Shown piece by piece: positions 10,812 to 23,499 of a DNA stretch of 64,000 nt. This DNA comes from Vanessa cardui. Lineage: Eukaryota; Arthropoda; Insecta; Lepidoptera; Nymphalidae. The first letter of the stretch is position 1; the number at the start of each line of letters is the position of its first letter. The notes below the pieces were generated by a model that worked only from the letters and a program-made list of their open reading frames with translations, had not been told where the DNA came from and did no database searches. The DNA is taken from the NCBI RefSeq assembly GCF_905220365.1, contig NC_061153.1:12674114-12738113 (forward strand), written 5' to 3'. Position numbers and translations under genes: made by a program.

Positions 10812-12502
10812 ATGCATTCATTACGTTTATTGTGGGCTGCACATAATGAAAATACATGGCAGAGGCGCCAAAGGCGATCAACGTTAAGAAAAGATATGGA
10901 AACAATTGAGGAAATGCCAGAGTTGTTGTTCATGCAACATTTCAGGCTAAACAAAGCCACATACCGTAAATTATGTGACGATCTAAGGTATCGTGCTAGA
11001 TTAAAAGGATCCGCTGAAATTTCCCTGGAAATAAAGGTAAACAATTTATATGTATATATATATATATATGTGTGTGTGTTTTATGGAAGCAATTAGGTGC
11101 TTGTGAGTACAATTTTGTTGATTGCTGTACTTAAATAAACTCACCGAAATTAACATCCTAGCATAAACGTTTGTTGGTTACAATAACTACCTGCCACACA
11201 ATACTATGTACACAATACTACCAAACTAAGTAAGTAGAACTTACTTAAGTATTATTGTAACTTTCAGGTCTTGTGTGCCCTTAGCTTCTTAGCTACAGGG
11301 TCCTACCAAAAAATTGTGGGGATAGGCCATCATTTGACACAGCGTACAACAAGCCGTTGTATCAGGGAAGTTGTCAACGCGCTGAATCATAAATGGATGG
11401 TCAGCAGGTGGATAGTATTTCCACAAACACCCCAAGAAAGATCATTTATCAAAGAGAAGTATGTAATAATATAAATATATACTTATATAAAAAAATAATT
11501 GGAAGCTTTCCTGAAGCTGAAGATTATGTATAAAATTACTACCTAGCTACTTGTTTGTATTTATTGTTTATTGTCAACTGATTTACAGATATCTAAGAAA
11601 ACATAATCTGCCTGGAGTGATAGGGTGCATTGACTGCACCCATATTGCAATTGTCAGACCAAATGAGGAAGAACATATTTTTTTTAATAGAAAAGGATAC
11701 CATTCCTTAAATGTTCAAATGGTAAGTAGCTAGAAAAATTCTATTCATATGAAGAATATAAAAAGTGTAAAAATATAATTATGTAACTATGTTTCTCACT
11801 ATTTATTATTAACTCTTTCATGCAATTATTTTGTCAAAATCAAGTCTGTGAAAACCAAGTAATATTGATATATATTGTACCTACCTACTTAGTTTTATAT
11901 TATTTTCAGGTATGTGATTATGACCTTAAAATCATAAACGTAAACTCCAAGTTTGGTGGAGTAACGCATGACTCTCACATATGGTCTACAAGTCAAGTGG
12001 GGACATATATGCAAGAGCTTCATGGTAATGGGGAACAGGTTTGGTTATTAGGTAAGACATTGACCCTGGAACTGGAGTATGTACTCAATTATCCTTTAAT
12101 TAAGAATTAATATTTTTAGGTGATTCTGGATATCCGCAACGGCCCTGGCTAATGACGCCTATATTAAACGCTGAACCAGGATCCCAGGAAGAGGAGTACA
12201 CTCGGCGTCATGTCCAAGCCAGGTCTCGTATTGAGCGCTGTTTCGGACTACTTAAGGCACGTTGGAGGTGTCTGCTTCGACATAGAGTTCTTCATTATCA
12301 CCCTGACATGGCTAGCAAAATTACCAATGCATGTTGTGTGCTACACAATATTGCAGTAGCTGCTAGGATACCACCTCCCAGTGATATGCCAGTCAATGGT
12401 CTTGAAGATAATGAAGACCATTCTATGCAACAAAGCACCACCGACGGAAATGAGTTAATTCGAGGCAGGGCTATACGCAATGTTTTGGTTAGAAGAATGT
12501 AG
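10812..12502 (+). CDS. Harbinger (HARBI1-like) DDE transposase, five exons
   Basis: The five exons are 10812-11036, 11268-11458, 11589-11721, 11910-12051 and 12120-12502, all with GT..AG introns and matching phases; spliced they give 357 codons without a stop. The protein starts with an alpha-helical N-terminus (FRLNKATYRKLCDDLRYRAR) and has the DDE nuclease triad in GCIDCTHIAI (Asp154), LLGDSGYP (Asp232) and RSRIERCFGLLKARW (Glu269), with a 36-residue D-E spacing. The length and motifs match HARBI1-type transposases, which cut and paste the element together with a Myb/SANT-like partner. The ATG at 10812 is the first in frame after the left terminus. The gene looks undamaged. Introns are 87-231 bp; the first has a TA/TG run. 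Confidence 0.9.
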
Positions 12503-12916
12503 TTATTTTATATATATATTATAACATTTTGAATAAAACTATATTATTGATTAGTATATTTTAATTAACAATCAACCTTATAAATTTTTTAGACATAAAT
12601 CATCCAATAAAACTAATAAATTGCTGGGCATAATCTAATACGAAAGATAGATTTATTGATTACAAATTAACTAACATAAATTGTGTCAATGTGTGACACT
12701 TACTAATTTTAACACTTAAAAAAAAAAACAAGAAACAGTCTTAACAGTTGAAAAACATAGTATAACAGTCTTATCGCAGTCTTAAAATTAACGAGTAAAA
12801 ATTAGTAATTAGTAACAATTCAATAATTTAACAGTCTTTGTACCTATAGGTACTCAAATAAAACAATGTATTCTAAAACAATCTATACCTATATAAAAAC
12901 ATTTACTTAACATTTA
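12503..12916. other. Harbinger 3' flank of transposase gene
   Basis: AT-rich non-coding DNA following the stop codon. A polyadenylation signal AATAAA lies 29 bases downstream (12532-12537). No other feature is visible. Confidence 0.5.
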
Positions 12917-13205
12917 GTTGGTGGTAGGGCTTTGTGCAAGCTTGTCTGGGTAGGTACCACCCACTCATCAGTTATTCTACCACCAAATAACAGTACTCAG
13001 TATTGTTGTATTCCGGTCTGAAGGGTGAGTGAGCCAGTGTAGCTACAGGCACAAAGGACATAACATCTTAGTTACCAATGTTTGTGGCACATTGATGATG
13101 TAAGGAATAGTTAATATTTCTTACAGCGTCATTGTCTATGGGTGATGGTGACCACTTACCATCAGGCCCATATGCTCGTCTGCCAACTTACAACATAAAA
13201 AAACA
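12917..13205 (-). mobile_element. SINE-like lepidopteran interspersed repeat
   Basis: The block beginning GGTGGTAGGGCTTTGTGCAA and ending CCATATGCTCGTCTGCCAAC followed by an A-rich stretch resembles a very common lepidopteran interspersed repeat that I recall from butterfly and moth intergenic sequence. I base this on pattern memory only. It lies between the two convergent Harbinger genes. Strand is uncertain. Confidence 0.5.
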
Positions 13206-13263
13206 AGGTTTGAATACTATCGCAATAGGAACAGCACCATCGCTCAACACTGAAATTGAATAT

Positions 13264-15569
<2,306 letters not shown>

Positions 15570-16005
15570 TTTTTTAACTCTAAAAATTAACATAGAACTT
15601 CATTTTAATTTGAACTTGCGCCATCCACAAAAATCAATCATTTTTGAATGCCATTAAATTTTGGAGACTACTTTAAATAATAATACTTAATTTACTTACC
15701 ACTATCAAATTAACGCAGCACCACTTCTTTTCAATTCAATTCAATTCGTAGTTTAATGGCTTTTTTAAATTTGTACACACAACTTTCAATTCAACTGACA
15801 CTTTATGACACTTACAGTGACAGCTAAAATAACAGTAGTATTCGATACCATAGCCAATATTTGTTTTTTTAGCGAATAACGATTTCGCCACAACGATCGC
15901 GACAGTTGTAGTACATTGGCTAGGAAATTGCTATCGTTATCTCAGAGACGATAGCGAATTTCGGTATCTTTTCGCTACGAAGCGATGTTACTTTGTCTAA
16001 GCCCT

Positions 16006-16150
16006 CAGATGTTACTCGTCAGAGATAACGAAAACCAGTTTTCAAGCCAGATGTCGTTTAAATTCCTCAAGTCGTAATATTTAATCGCAATATTCAACAC
16101 AACCTCCGTCTAAGACGTCCGAACGTTGAATCTGATGGAATTACACTCTG
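16006..16150. other. Non-coding flank right of Harbinger
   Basis: The 140 bp between the Harbinger right end and the next LINE fragment has no reading frame. Because the Harbinger is flanked by CAG repeats and its left flank is R1 5' UTR, this piece is probably the displaced start of the same R1 5' UTR. Confidence 0.35.
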
Positions 16151-17022
16151 GAGGAAACGTGAAATTTTATGAATTAGTGTTTTTTTTATTATACGCAGTT
16201 GAAGTTTCGGCAAGCTGCTTTCCTATACTAGAAAAGTAATTATTTACAGAGTCTATGCTATTATTGATATTCCTGTTAGGACTTAAAAGATTTTGAGCTG
16301 ACGTTTTCTGTTTCGTATAATCTATAATTGATTTGATTGCATTCCAAGATTCTTTATTAGTTTTTGCATTACATAAAAGCGTTTTTTTCAAAGTTTCTTT
16401 TAAGCTTTCTCAACAAAGAGTTACAAAAGTTCCGGTATCGCTTATATGTAACCTCGAGCATTACGTTATTTGGTTCTTTTTTTGTGTTTTTTTGTGTAGT
16501 TTATCTCTATTCCGAATACAGCGTAGGAGTCCAGTGGTTATCCATGGTTTAAGTGTTCTTTTCTTACTAGGTATACGGCTAATTTCAGAGTTCAGTTTAA
16601 CAGAACCAGACAGTATATCAACAAACCTTGATGCTGTTTCATTTGCATCGCAAGATGGTGTGATAAAAGAGAAGTCCACTGTCTCTAAGTATTTAATGCA
16701 GGCATCAAAATTAATTCTTTTCTAAGTTATTGGTTTTTTAGACTTACAGGGGGCGAGGTCAATGCTGAGCAGTACTGAGGCGTGGTCCGTTATGGTAGAA
16801 TCAACTACAAATACTGATGCTCGAAATACTGTTTTTAGCATAATATGATCTATACAGTTGTGCAACCTAGTAGAATTTGTGTGCCCAGGCAATAGTCCCA
16901 GTTCCGCGGTTACATTTAGGTAAGCTGCACAGTTCCTATCAGTAGAACAGGCTTTAATATCAATGTTTATATCTCCGGCAATTATCAAGTTATTTCTCGG
17001 GCTAATCGGACGAATAATATTC
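16151..17022 (-). pseudogene. LINE endonuclease/linker fragment
   Basis: On the minus strand the first 100 codons give the C-terminal half of an APE-type endonuclease: NNLIIAGDINIDIKAC (conserved GDxN), HTNSTRLHNCIDHIML and VVDSTITDHASVLLSIDL (conserved SDH-like block). Frameshifts then lead into the linker before RT (TLKPWITTGLLRCIRNRDKL, NKESWNAIKSIIDYTKQKT). RT itself is absent. The 5' side abuts the 3' end of the LINE at 17024. Confidence 0.75.
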
Positions 17023-17200
17023 AAAATCAAAAATCTAGTGAAGCTACCACCGGTTCGGAAAGTAGATTCTACCGAGTAGAACCGGCAAGAAACTCAGTAG
17101 TTACTCTTTTTCAACATTTAAAAAAATACAGTCATGTTAGTTAATTTTTAAGTTAATACAATTATTAAATTAATATATCCTGCCTGGAAGTCAACAGGTA

Positions 17201-18526
17201 TTAATTCCACGCTTTTTTATCATCTACAAAATCTTGTATCGAATAATACGCCTTTTTCACCAATGTATTTTTTATAAACGATTTGAATTTACGAGACGGC
17301 AAAGTTAAAAATGTCTGTGGAATTTTATTATAGAAATGGATACCTAGCCCCAAGAAAGATTTATTGACTTTGCGGAGTCGGAAACTTGGCGTTATAAGCT
17401 TATCCTTACTTCTAGTGCATATACAATGATTATCACTGATTTTATCAAAGTTATCAATGTTACTGTGAATATACATGATATTGTTGTAAATATATTGCGA
17501 CGCAACAGTGAGTATTCCTACTCTGTTAAAAACATCCCGAAGAGAGTCTCTAGCTCCAAGATTATAAATAAACCGAATTGCTCTCTTTTGTAAAATAAAG
17601 ACAGATTCAATGTCTGCAGCGTTACCCCAAAGTAATATGCCATATGACATAATACTGTGAAAATAACCAAAATAAACTAAACGAGCGGTATCAATATCAG
17701 TTAGTTGTCTAACTTTTCTAACCGCGTATGCTGCGGAGCAGAGTCTCCCTGTTAGGGACGACAAATGGGGACTCCACTGATGTCTGGAATCCAATTCTAT
17801 TCCCAAGAACACGGTAGTATCGGCTACATCAAGCGGGCCACCGCTTAAAGATATATTATAATTTTGCTTCCTAACATTGGGTAGGGTAAAAACTACACAT
17901 TTTGTTTTTTGAGTATTCAAAACCAAATTATTTACATTAAACCAATCTTGTTTCTGTGATAAGGCACCGTTCACATCGTCATAGTCAGTTTTTTTCCTGT
18001 CAACCTTAAAAATCAGTGAAGTATTGTCAGCAAACAATACTATATAACAAATACCTTTAACAAAGAAAGGAAGGTCATTTATATATACTAGGAATAGAAA
18101 GGGACCCAAAATTGAACCTTGTGGAACACCCATTTTTAACGTAGATCCAGTAGACTTTATTCCATTAATGAAAACTTGCTGGATTCTTTGACTTAAGTAT
18201 GAAGCAATGAGATCAAGAGCCCTACCTTTAACGCCGTAATATTTGAGCTTATAAAGAAGCGTCTCGTGTTCTACACAATTAAATGCTTTAGATAAATCAC
18301 AGAATACTCCAATAGCATACTGTGATTTCTCCCAAGCATCGTAAATATGCTTAAGAAGCGCAATTCCCGCATCTGTTGTTGATCGACCTCTTGTAAAACC
18401 AAATTGCTCACTATGAAAAATTTTATTTGTACCAAAATGGATAAGAAGTTGATTTAATATATTTTTTTCGAAAATTTTACTTAAAGATGGGAGTATTGAA
18501 ATAGGCGGGATCGCTCCTATTTCCAT
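17201..18526 (-). pseudogene. LINE family Y reverse transcriptase and C-terminal domain
   Basis: This frame of 441 codons covers RT from ISILPSLSKIFEKNILNQ to the C-terminus (KAYYSIQDFVDDKKAW then stop). Both catalytic regions are mutated relative to the copy at 46.4 kb: motif A reads LSKAFNCVEHE, where Asp has become Asn, and motif C reads VLFADNTSLIFK, where the second Asp of FADD has become Asn. GVPQGSILGPFLFLVYINDL is intact. The copy is therefore dead even where the frame is open. Confidence 0.9.
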
Positions 18527-19307
18527 TCTTAAAAAGTGGTAAGACTTTACTACATTTTAACAAGTTAGGAAAAGAACCCGTGTCCAAACTCTTGTTAAAA
18601 ATTACTGCTATATATGGAGCAATATCGTGTATGATGTTATTTATGAATTTTACCGAAATGCCCCATACGTCGTTAGTTTTTTTAATATTGAGTGTTTTAA
18701 ATACTTTTATAACATCTATTGCAGAAACTGTTTCAAAAGAAAAATCAATAACGCATTTAGAAACATGTTTATTTAATAATCTAGCTGCATCTAATGTAGA
18801 TGATTTTAAATGAGATGTTATTTTATTAGGTATTATTTTATCAAAAAATATTTCAAATAAATTTGCAACTTCCAAATCAGAATTTGTGTATTTACTGCAT
18901 GTGTTTAATTTGATAGGTATACTTTCCTTTTTAGGTTTTCCTCTAACACTTCCAATAATGTCCCAAGTGGCCTTTATTCTATTATCGGAAGTCAAAATTT
19001 TGTTCTTTATGTATAAATACTTAGCATAAATACATACTGTTTTAAATATTTTGGAATATTTATTGACATATCCTAGAAAGGCTTCGTTTTGATTCCACTG
19101 CTTCATACCATATAGGTCATATAATTTATTTCTACTTTTATATATACCAATAGTAGCCCAGTCACTAAACTTCAATTTTGTATTATTATAAAATGATTTC
19201 ATTTTGAATATTTCATTAAATTTTATTAATATTAATTCAAAAAATGAATTATAAAGTTCATTTGGATCTTGTGTCGTTAGATCTAAATAAGCTAATTTAC
19301 ACGCCAC
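18527..19307 (-). pseudogene. LINE family Y endonuclease-RT linker
   Basis: This frame of about 270 codons is the region between endonuclease and RT: CIYAKYLYIKNKILTSDNRI, IPIKLNTCSKYTNSDLEVAN, KTNDVWGISVKFINNIIHDI, and PNLLKCSKVLPLFKNGNRSD leading into RT. A frameshift near 18500 separates it from the RT frame. Its plus-strand neighbour matches at 46.4 kb, with about 90 percent similar residues by eye. Confidence 0.8.
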
Positions 19308-19645
19308 AATATCTTTAAAACAGTTTACTTTATGAGCCGTTATTGGCCTGTACGTTATTTTTTTTTAATGAATAATTTCTTAGGTCGTATAATTTATTTC
19401 TACTTTTATATATACCAATAGTAGCCCAGTCACTAAACTTCAATTTTGTATTATTATAAAATGATATCATTTTGAATATTTCATTAAATTCTATTAATAT
19501 TAATTCAAAAAATGAATTATAAAGTTCATTTGGATCTTGTGTCGTTAGATCTAAATAAGCTAATTTACACGCCACAATATCTTTAAAACAGTTTACTTTA
19601 TGAGCCGTTATTGGCCTGTACATTATTTTTTTTTGAATGAATAAT
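19110..19645 (-). repeat. Tandem duplication within LINE family Y linker
   Basis: The segment at about 19110-19360 is repeated at about 19380-19630 with an offset of 268 bp (ACGCCACAATATC at 19301 and 19569) and only a few differences. Two ORFs therefore encode the same peptide (ACKLAYLDLTTQDPNELYNS). Confidence 0.85.
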
Positions 19646-20306
19646 TTCTTTGTGTTCTAAAGAAAACTTCTGACCACAATGATCAGAAGTTAAATTATTT
19701 ATAATTGAAAATTCATATATTTCACAGTCACAAAACACATTGTCAATACACGTAGAAGTATCGTTGGTTATTCGTGTTTGTTCATTAACTCGGTGCGTTA
19801 AATTAAATGACCTACAATGTGACTAATCGAACAATCAGCGATGTAGCTTTTAATAAGTCTACGTTAAAGTTGCCACATACAATTATATATTTATTACTTT
19901 CGCTTATCTTTTTAAGAACATCCTCCATAGTGGTCTCAAATAAGCAAAAATCTCCCGATGGGGGCCAATACACGCATACTATAATGTACTGCGGAAATTC
20001 CACGCAGGATAATTCGATAGTACGTTCGACATAAAGAGCCACAATATATTTTCGAGATTTACAAATGATATCATTCCGTACTAATATTAATGAGCCACCG
20101 CGAATAGCATTCCCTCTTACGAATGTACTTGACAATTTAAAGTTTGGGATATTAAATATGTCAAAACTTTTAATCCAATGCTCTGTGAAACAAAATACAT
20201 GAGTTTTGTAATTTTCTGAAAATAATTCTATTTCATGATCTTTGCCACCTATGCCCTGTATATTTTGATGTATAATATTTAAGTAAGAGGGCATAGGTTT
20301 TGTCAT
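19646..20306 (-). pseudogene. LINE family Y endonuclease
   Basis: The frame starts near 20306 with SYLNIIHQNIQGIGGKDHE (conserved Asn motif) and contains HVFCFTEHWIKSF (catalytic Glu), AIRGGSLILVRNDI and YIIVCVYWPPSGDF. The normally invariant GDxN is replaced by VCGNFNVDLL, so the catalytic Asp is lost. Downstream the frame breaks at about 19812, and pieces of the SDHCG-type block (CGQKFSLEHKE region) appear near 19650-19680. Confidence 0.75.
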
Positions 20307-20346
20307 TTTATTCAGTTTAAACTATGAATTTTAATATTCTCACTTA

Positions 20347-20673
20347 TCAATAGAGTTTAAAAAACTGTCTGTGCATTGTATGGACTATAAATATGGATCT
20401 ATAAATAGCTAAAATGAATATGTCTGGTTCAATTTTAATAAGTAAAAAGTTGCCTCCTATTGCTTTGGGTTCCGTTATAGAACATTTTATGTCTTTTTTC
20501 ACGTATATGACTATACCGTCGTTTTGATTAAGGCAATTACTCGAGTAATAATAATCATAGTTATCAATAGTAGGAATAGGTTTGTGACTATTTAACCAGC
20601 ATTCTGTTAGTATTATAACGTCACACTCAAACTTGAAGCGCGACAATTGATGTGTTAAATTGTCGAAATTTTC
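20347..20673 (-). pseudogene. LINE endonuclease N-terminal fragment (different family)
   Basis: About 105 codons encode part of an APE-type endonuclease: LSRFKFECDVIILTECWLNS (catalytic Glu), CLNQNDGIVIYVKKDIKCSI, FLLIKIEPDIFILAIYRS. It differs from family Y. On its 5' side it is cut by the end of the composite repeat at 20674, whose reversed sequence supplies the apparent start MITSSFWKSVEN. Confidence 0.75.
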
Positions 20674-21811
20674 AACCGACTTCCAAAAGGAGGAGGTTAT
20701 CAATTCGTCTGTATTTTTTTTTTTATGTTTGTTACCTCATAACTTTTCACTGGGTGGACCGATTTTGATAATTTTTTTTTTGTTTGAAAGGTAGTGCTTC
20801 CCGTGGGGTCCCATTTTTTTTTTATTTTTTTCCGATGATGGTATCCATATGAAAACGACATAAGTCTTAAATTTGCATTATGTATATGCGCGACAAATAG
20901 GTGAATAACTGAAAATCACGTTAACCAATTATGATAATTCTTTTTTTATTATAAAATATATACTTCAAGGGTAATTTGGTGAAAGTTTGGTAAGGTTCTG
21001 AGCACAGGATCCATGACAAAGTAACGGAACGGAAGGGAACGGCACAATTCTGAGAAGCACGTTAGCGATACTCAGTCGAATCTTTTATTTATAGGTTATT
21101 TGGATATTTGAGTCACCTTCCGTAATGTGGTTATGTTTATGTAATTATCATAGTCGAATATTATAATCAACTAGCTACCCACCCCGGCTTCGCACGGGTG
21201 CAATACTGATACTAAATATACTACAGAATTTGTTTATTTACGACATCACATCGCAAACTTCTAAAATTATCAGTGTTTCTTTACTATATTGTTCATGTAT
21301 TATATACACAAACCTTCCCCTTGAATCACACTATCTTTTAAAAAAAACCGCATCAAAATCCGTTGCGTAGATTTTAAGATATAGGGACAGAGAAAGCGAC
21401 TTTGTTTTATACTATGTAGTGATGGAACTCCTATACGGCTCGCAGTTAGGGTGCGATATGGGGCAGAATTTCTTACTATCTTTAATCAAATTTTGTGTAT
21501 GTGATGTGATGTCATATGATGTACGAAATATAGTTGGTCTTTTTCAAAGTTTTTTGCTGAGTTCGATTACAGCTCTTTCGAGGGATCCTTGTAGTTTACG
21601 CCGCGTGACGTATTAAATCCGCATTTTCGAAAGTCTATTTTTGCTTTATTCGCAAGTTTCCTTTGAAATTGTCCTTGAAGTAGTTTCTGACTCATATAAA
21701 CGGAACGCTTAATCTATCCATATTAAAAAAAATGAGAAGAAGACTACTTAAAAGTCGATTTACGATTATATAGTGTAGTTATAGTTATTGTTATATTTGG
21801 AGTCGGTGTCA
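20674..21811 (+). repeat. Composite repeat copy 2 (part A complete, part B reduced)
   Basis: Part A (AACCGACTTCCAAAAGGAGG to about 21735) is almost identical to the copy at 52977, so both are young or have been homogenised. The Helitron-like terminus CTAGCTACCCACCCCGGCTT begins at 21171. Part B is reduced to about 70 bp (21745-21811, ending AGTCGGTGTCA), all of the right arm having been lost. Confidence 0.9.
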
Positions 21812-22131
21812 TGTCATGTCATTTGAATCAATCATTGCAAATGACAGGTATTAATTTGGTACAAAATAGAATGTTAAAGAATACATGCTTTGTAAGAACT
21901 ACGAATGCTAATTGTAACAAATCTGTATTGAAATTGCTATTTGTGAAACATGATATTGTGTATAAAAGTTAGTCGAGGTACATGTGAGTGAAATATGTGT
22001 ACTGGTGTGGGTGTGTTACAGTGATATAATATGATGAGAAAATTAAGCTTAACATTAAAAAGGCATATCAAACGTAAGAGATAATTAATTGCAAAGGGCA
22101 AACAAACAGTATAAATACAAATTACCACTAG
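21812..22131. other. Unassigned non-coding stretch
   Basis: AT-rich DNA with a short GTCAT repeat at 21807-21821. Much of it may be the ORF1-ORF2 spacer of the LINE whose ORF1 ends at 22132. No reading frame is recognised. Confidence 0.3.
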
Positions 22132-23024
22132 TCATTTTTCTTGACGTAGTCTGTGAAGGTCCTCTTCATTTATAATATGGATTTGCTTGTGGCCGTCCAT
22201 TCTTCGGAGGAACACCTTCCCGAAAGCAGTCCAACAGTACTTATATTCATTTTCTCTCGCAAAGTTACGTTCCAGATGGTATATACTATAGATATTCGGG
22301 GTCAGCTTTTCAGAAAGGAAGACTGGTTTGGCAGGCCCATCCAATTTCAGGTGGGTCGTGTTGAGTTTATTTTCCTTATGCCTATTATTAAACTGTCGAG
22401 CGCCTTTAATCACATTTTCTTTAACGTAAGCACTGTTGAAGTCGACTAGTATAGTTGGCGCATCCTTTTTTCCCGTGCGGAATACATCCCTGATATCATG
22501 CCGTTCAATTGGAGTTTTAAGTACCTTAGATATTTCCTTCACAATCTCACAGATGTCTTCCTTGGTTTCTTCTAATATTTTTGGCACATTTTTAATTTCA
22601 AGCTTTGTTGAGTATAGCTGATGTTCCAAAGTATCAACTTTTTCTTCAAGATATTGAATATGACAGCGGTCCGCTTTACGTTCCGACTCCAAGTTATCCA
22701 GTTTAACAATCATGTCGTACTGCTTGGAAATGAATGAAATACTTTTGTTTAATTCAATATTTTGAGCAAGAATTTCCGATATCGACGCCTGGAGGGCTAC
22801 AAACTTAGCCTTGGTTTGTGCGGCGGATGTTGACAACAGTAAGCGGTCTCCTCAAAACAGGCATCTTCGCGTTTTCGTTTGAAATGAGAGGTAATGTTTT
22901 CATTATCAATGGCTGTTAAGTTCGGAGTAGAACCAGATTGTGGTATCGACCGAGCACTTAAGTTCATATTACTATCTTCAGTCAGGGTACTCGATGTTTT
23001 AGGTGGTGTACGATTAAGCGGCAT
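22132..23024 (-). pseudogene. LINE ORF1 protein with coiled coil and FP-like C-terminal domain
   Basis: The start MPLNRTPPKTSSTLTEDS at 23024 leads into HFKRKREDACFEE; a frameshift near 22840 then joins to KFVALQASISEILAQNIELN. A coiled coil follows (LDNLESERKADRCHIQYLEE), then a domain with IERHDIRDVFRTGKKDAPTI, LVDFNSAYVKENVIKGARQF and NEYKYCWTAFGKVFLRR. The last part resembles the FP25K-like C-terminal domain shared by many insect LINE ORF1 proteins, which bind RNA. One frameshift separates an otherwise complete ORF1 of about 295 codons. No ORF2 follows. Confidence 0.75.
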
Positions 23025-23170
23025 TTCAATTTAAGTGTAGAACAAACGTAAGATAGTGTTATTAACAACGCAAACTATAATTAACAAAGTCCAGTTTACT
23101 CAATCGACGGCCGTCTGTCGAGTTCGCGAGAAGAACATCGTAAGTGATCGATATAGGCCGTCGCTTACGC
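23025..23170 (-). other. Presumed 5' UTR of the LINE ORF1 above
   Basis: About 140 bp upstream of the ATG, ending close to the A-rich tail of another LINE fragment at 23172. It contains GGCCGTCGCTTACGCG, related to a GCGTAAGCGACGC motif near 62770 upstream of the ORF1 at 62907. Confidence 0.35.
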
Positions 23171-23171
23171 G

Positions 23172-23490
23172 TATATTTTTTATTTATTTAATTTATAAAC
23201 ACTTTATTGCACACAAAAGACAAAAGATACAGTGTACATAACATTACAAGAACATATAACAAAAAAGAGAAGCGTGCAAAGGCGGTCTTATTGCTTAAAG
23301 CAATCTCTTACAGACAACCCTTTAGAGTATGAATTTGTTTGTGGGAAACGGGATGGTGCAAACAAGCATGTTTTATTCTTAAACAGCTAAAAATTAATTT
23401 TTAAATAATACAAATAATATATAACAAAATACATATATATATAACATTAATAAATACATATGTATTATATATACCAAATAATTATTATTA
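23172..23490 (-). mobile_element. LINE family X 3' end fragment
   Basis: The minus strand has the family X 3' UTR: the hairpin AAAGGGTTGTCTG..ATTGCTTTAAGCAAT..GACCGCC (inner stem at 23290-23304), then a GTGTGCAATAAAGTG polyadenylation region and a tail rich in AAAT at 23172-23190. The 5' portion is TA-rich and runs to the broken edge of gypsy A near 23500. No coding sequence remains. Confidence 0.8.
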
Positions 23491-23499
23491 TTATTATAA

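Larger units (their letters stand above)
17023..20310 (-). mobile_element. Jockey-superfamily LINE, family Y, ORF2-only degenerate copy
   Basis: From right to left this copy has endonuclease (20306-19812), linker (about 19623-18550), RT and C-terminus (18526-17201), a 3' UTR (17200-17023) with the family hairpin, and ends in a CAAAAT-type tail. The same family recurs at 3.4-3.9, 46.3-48.4, 58.9-59.1 and 60.8-61.1 kb. No ORF1 is present upstream. It has frameshifts and an internal tandem duplication. Confidence 0.85.
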
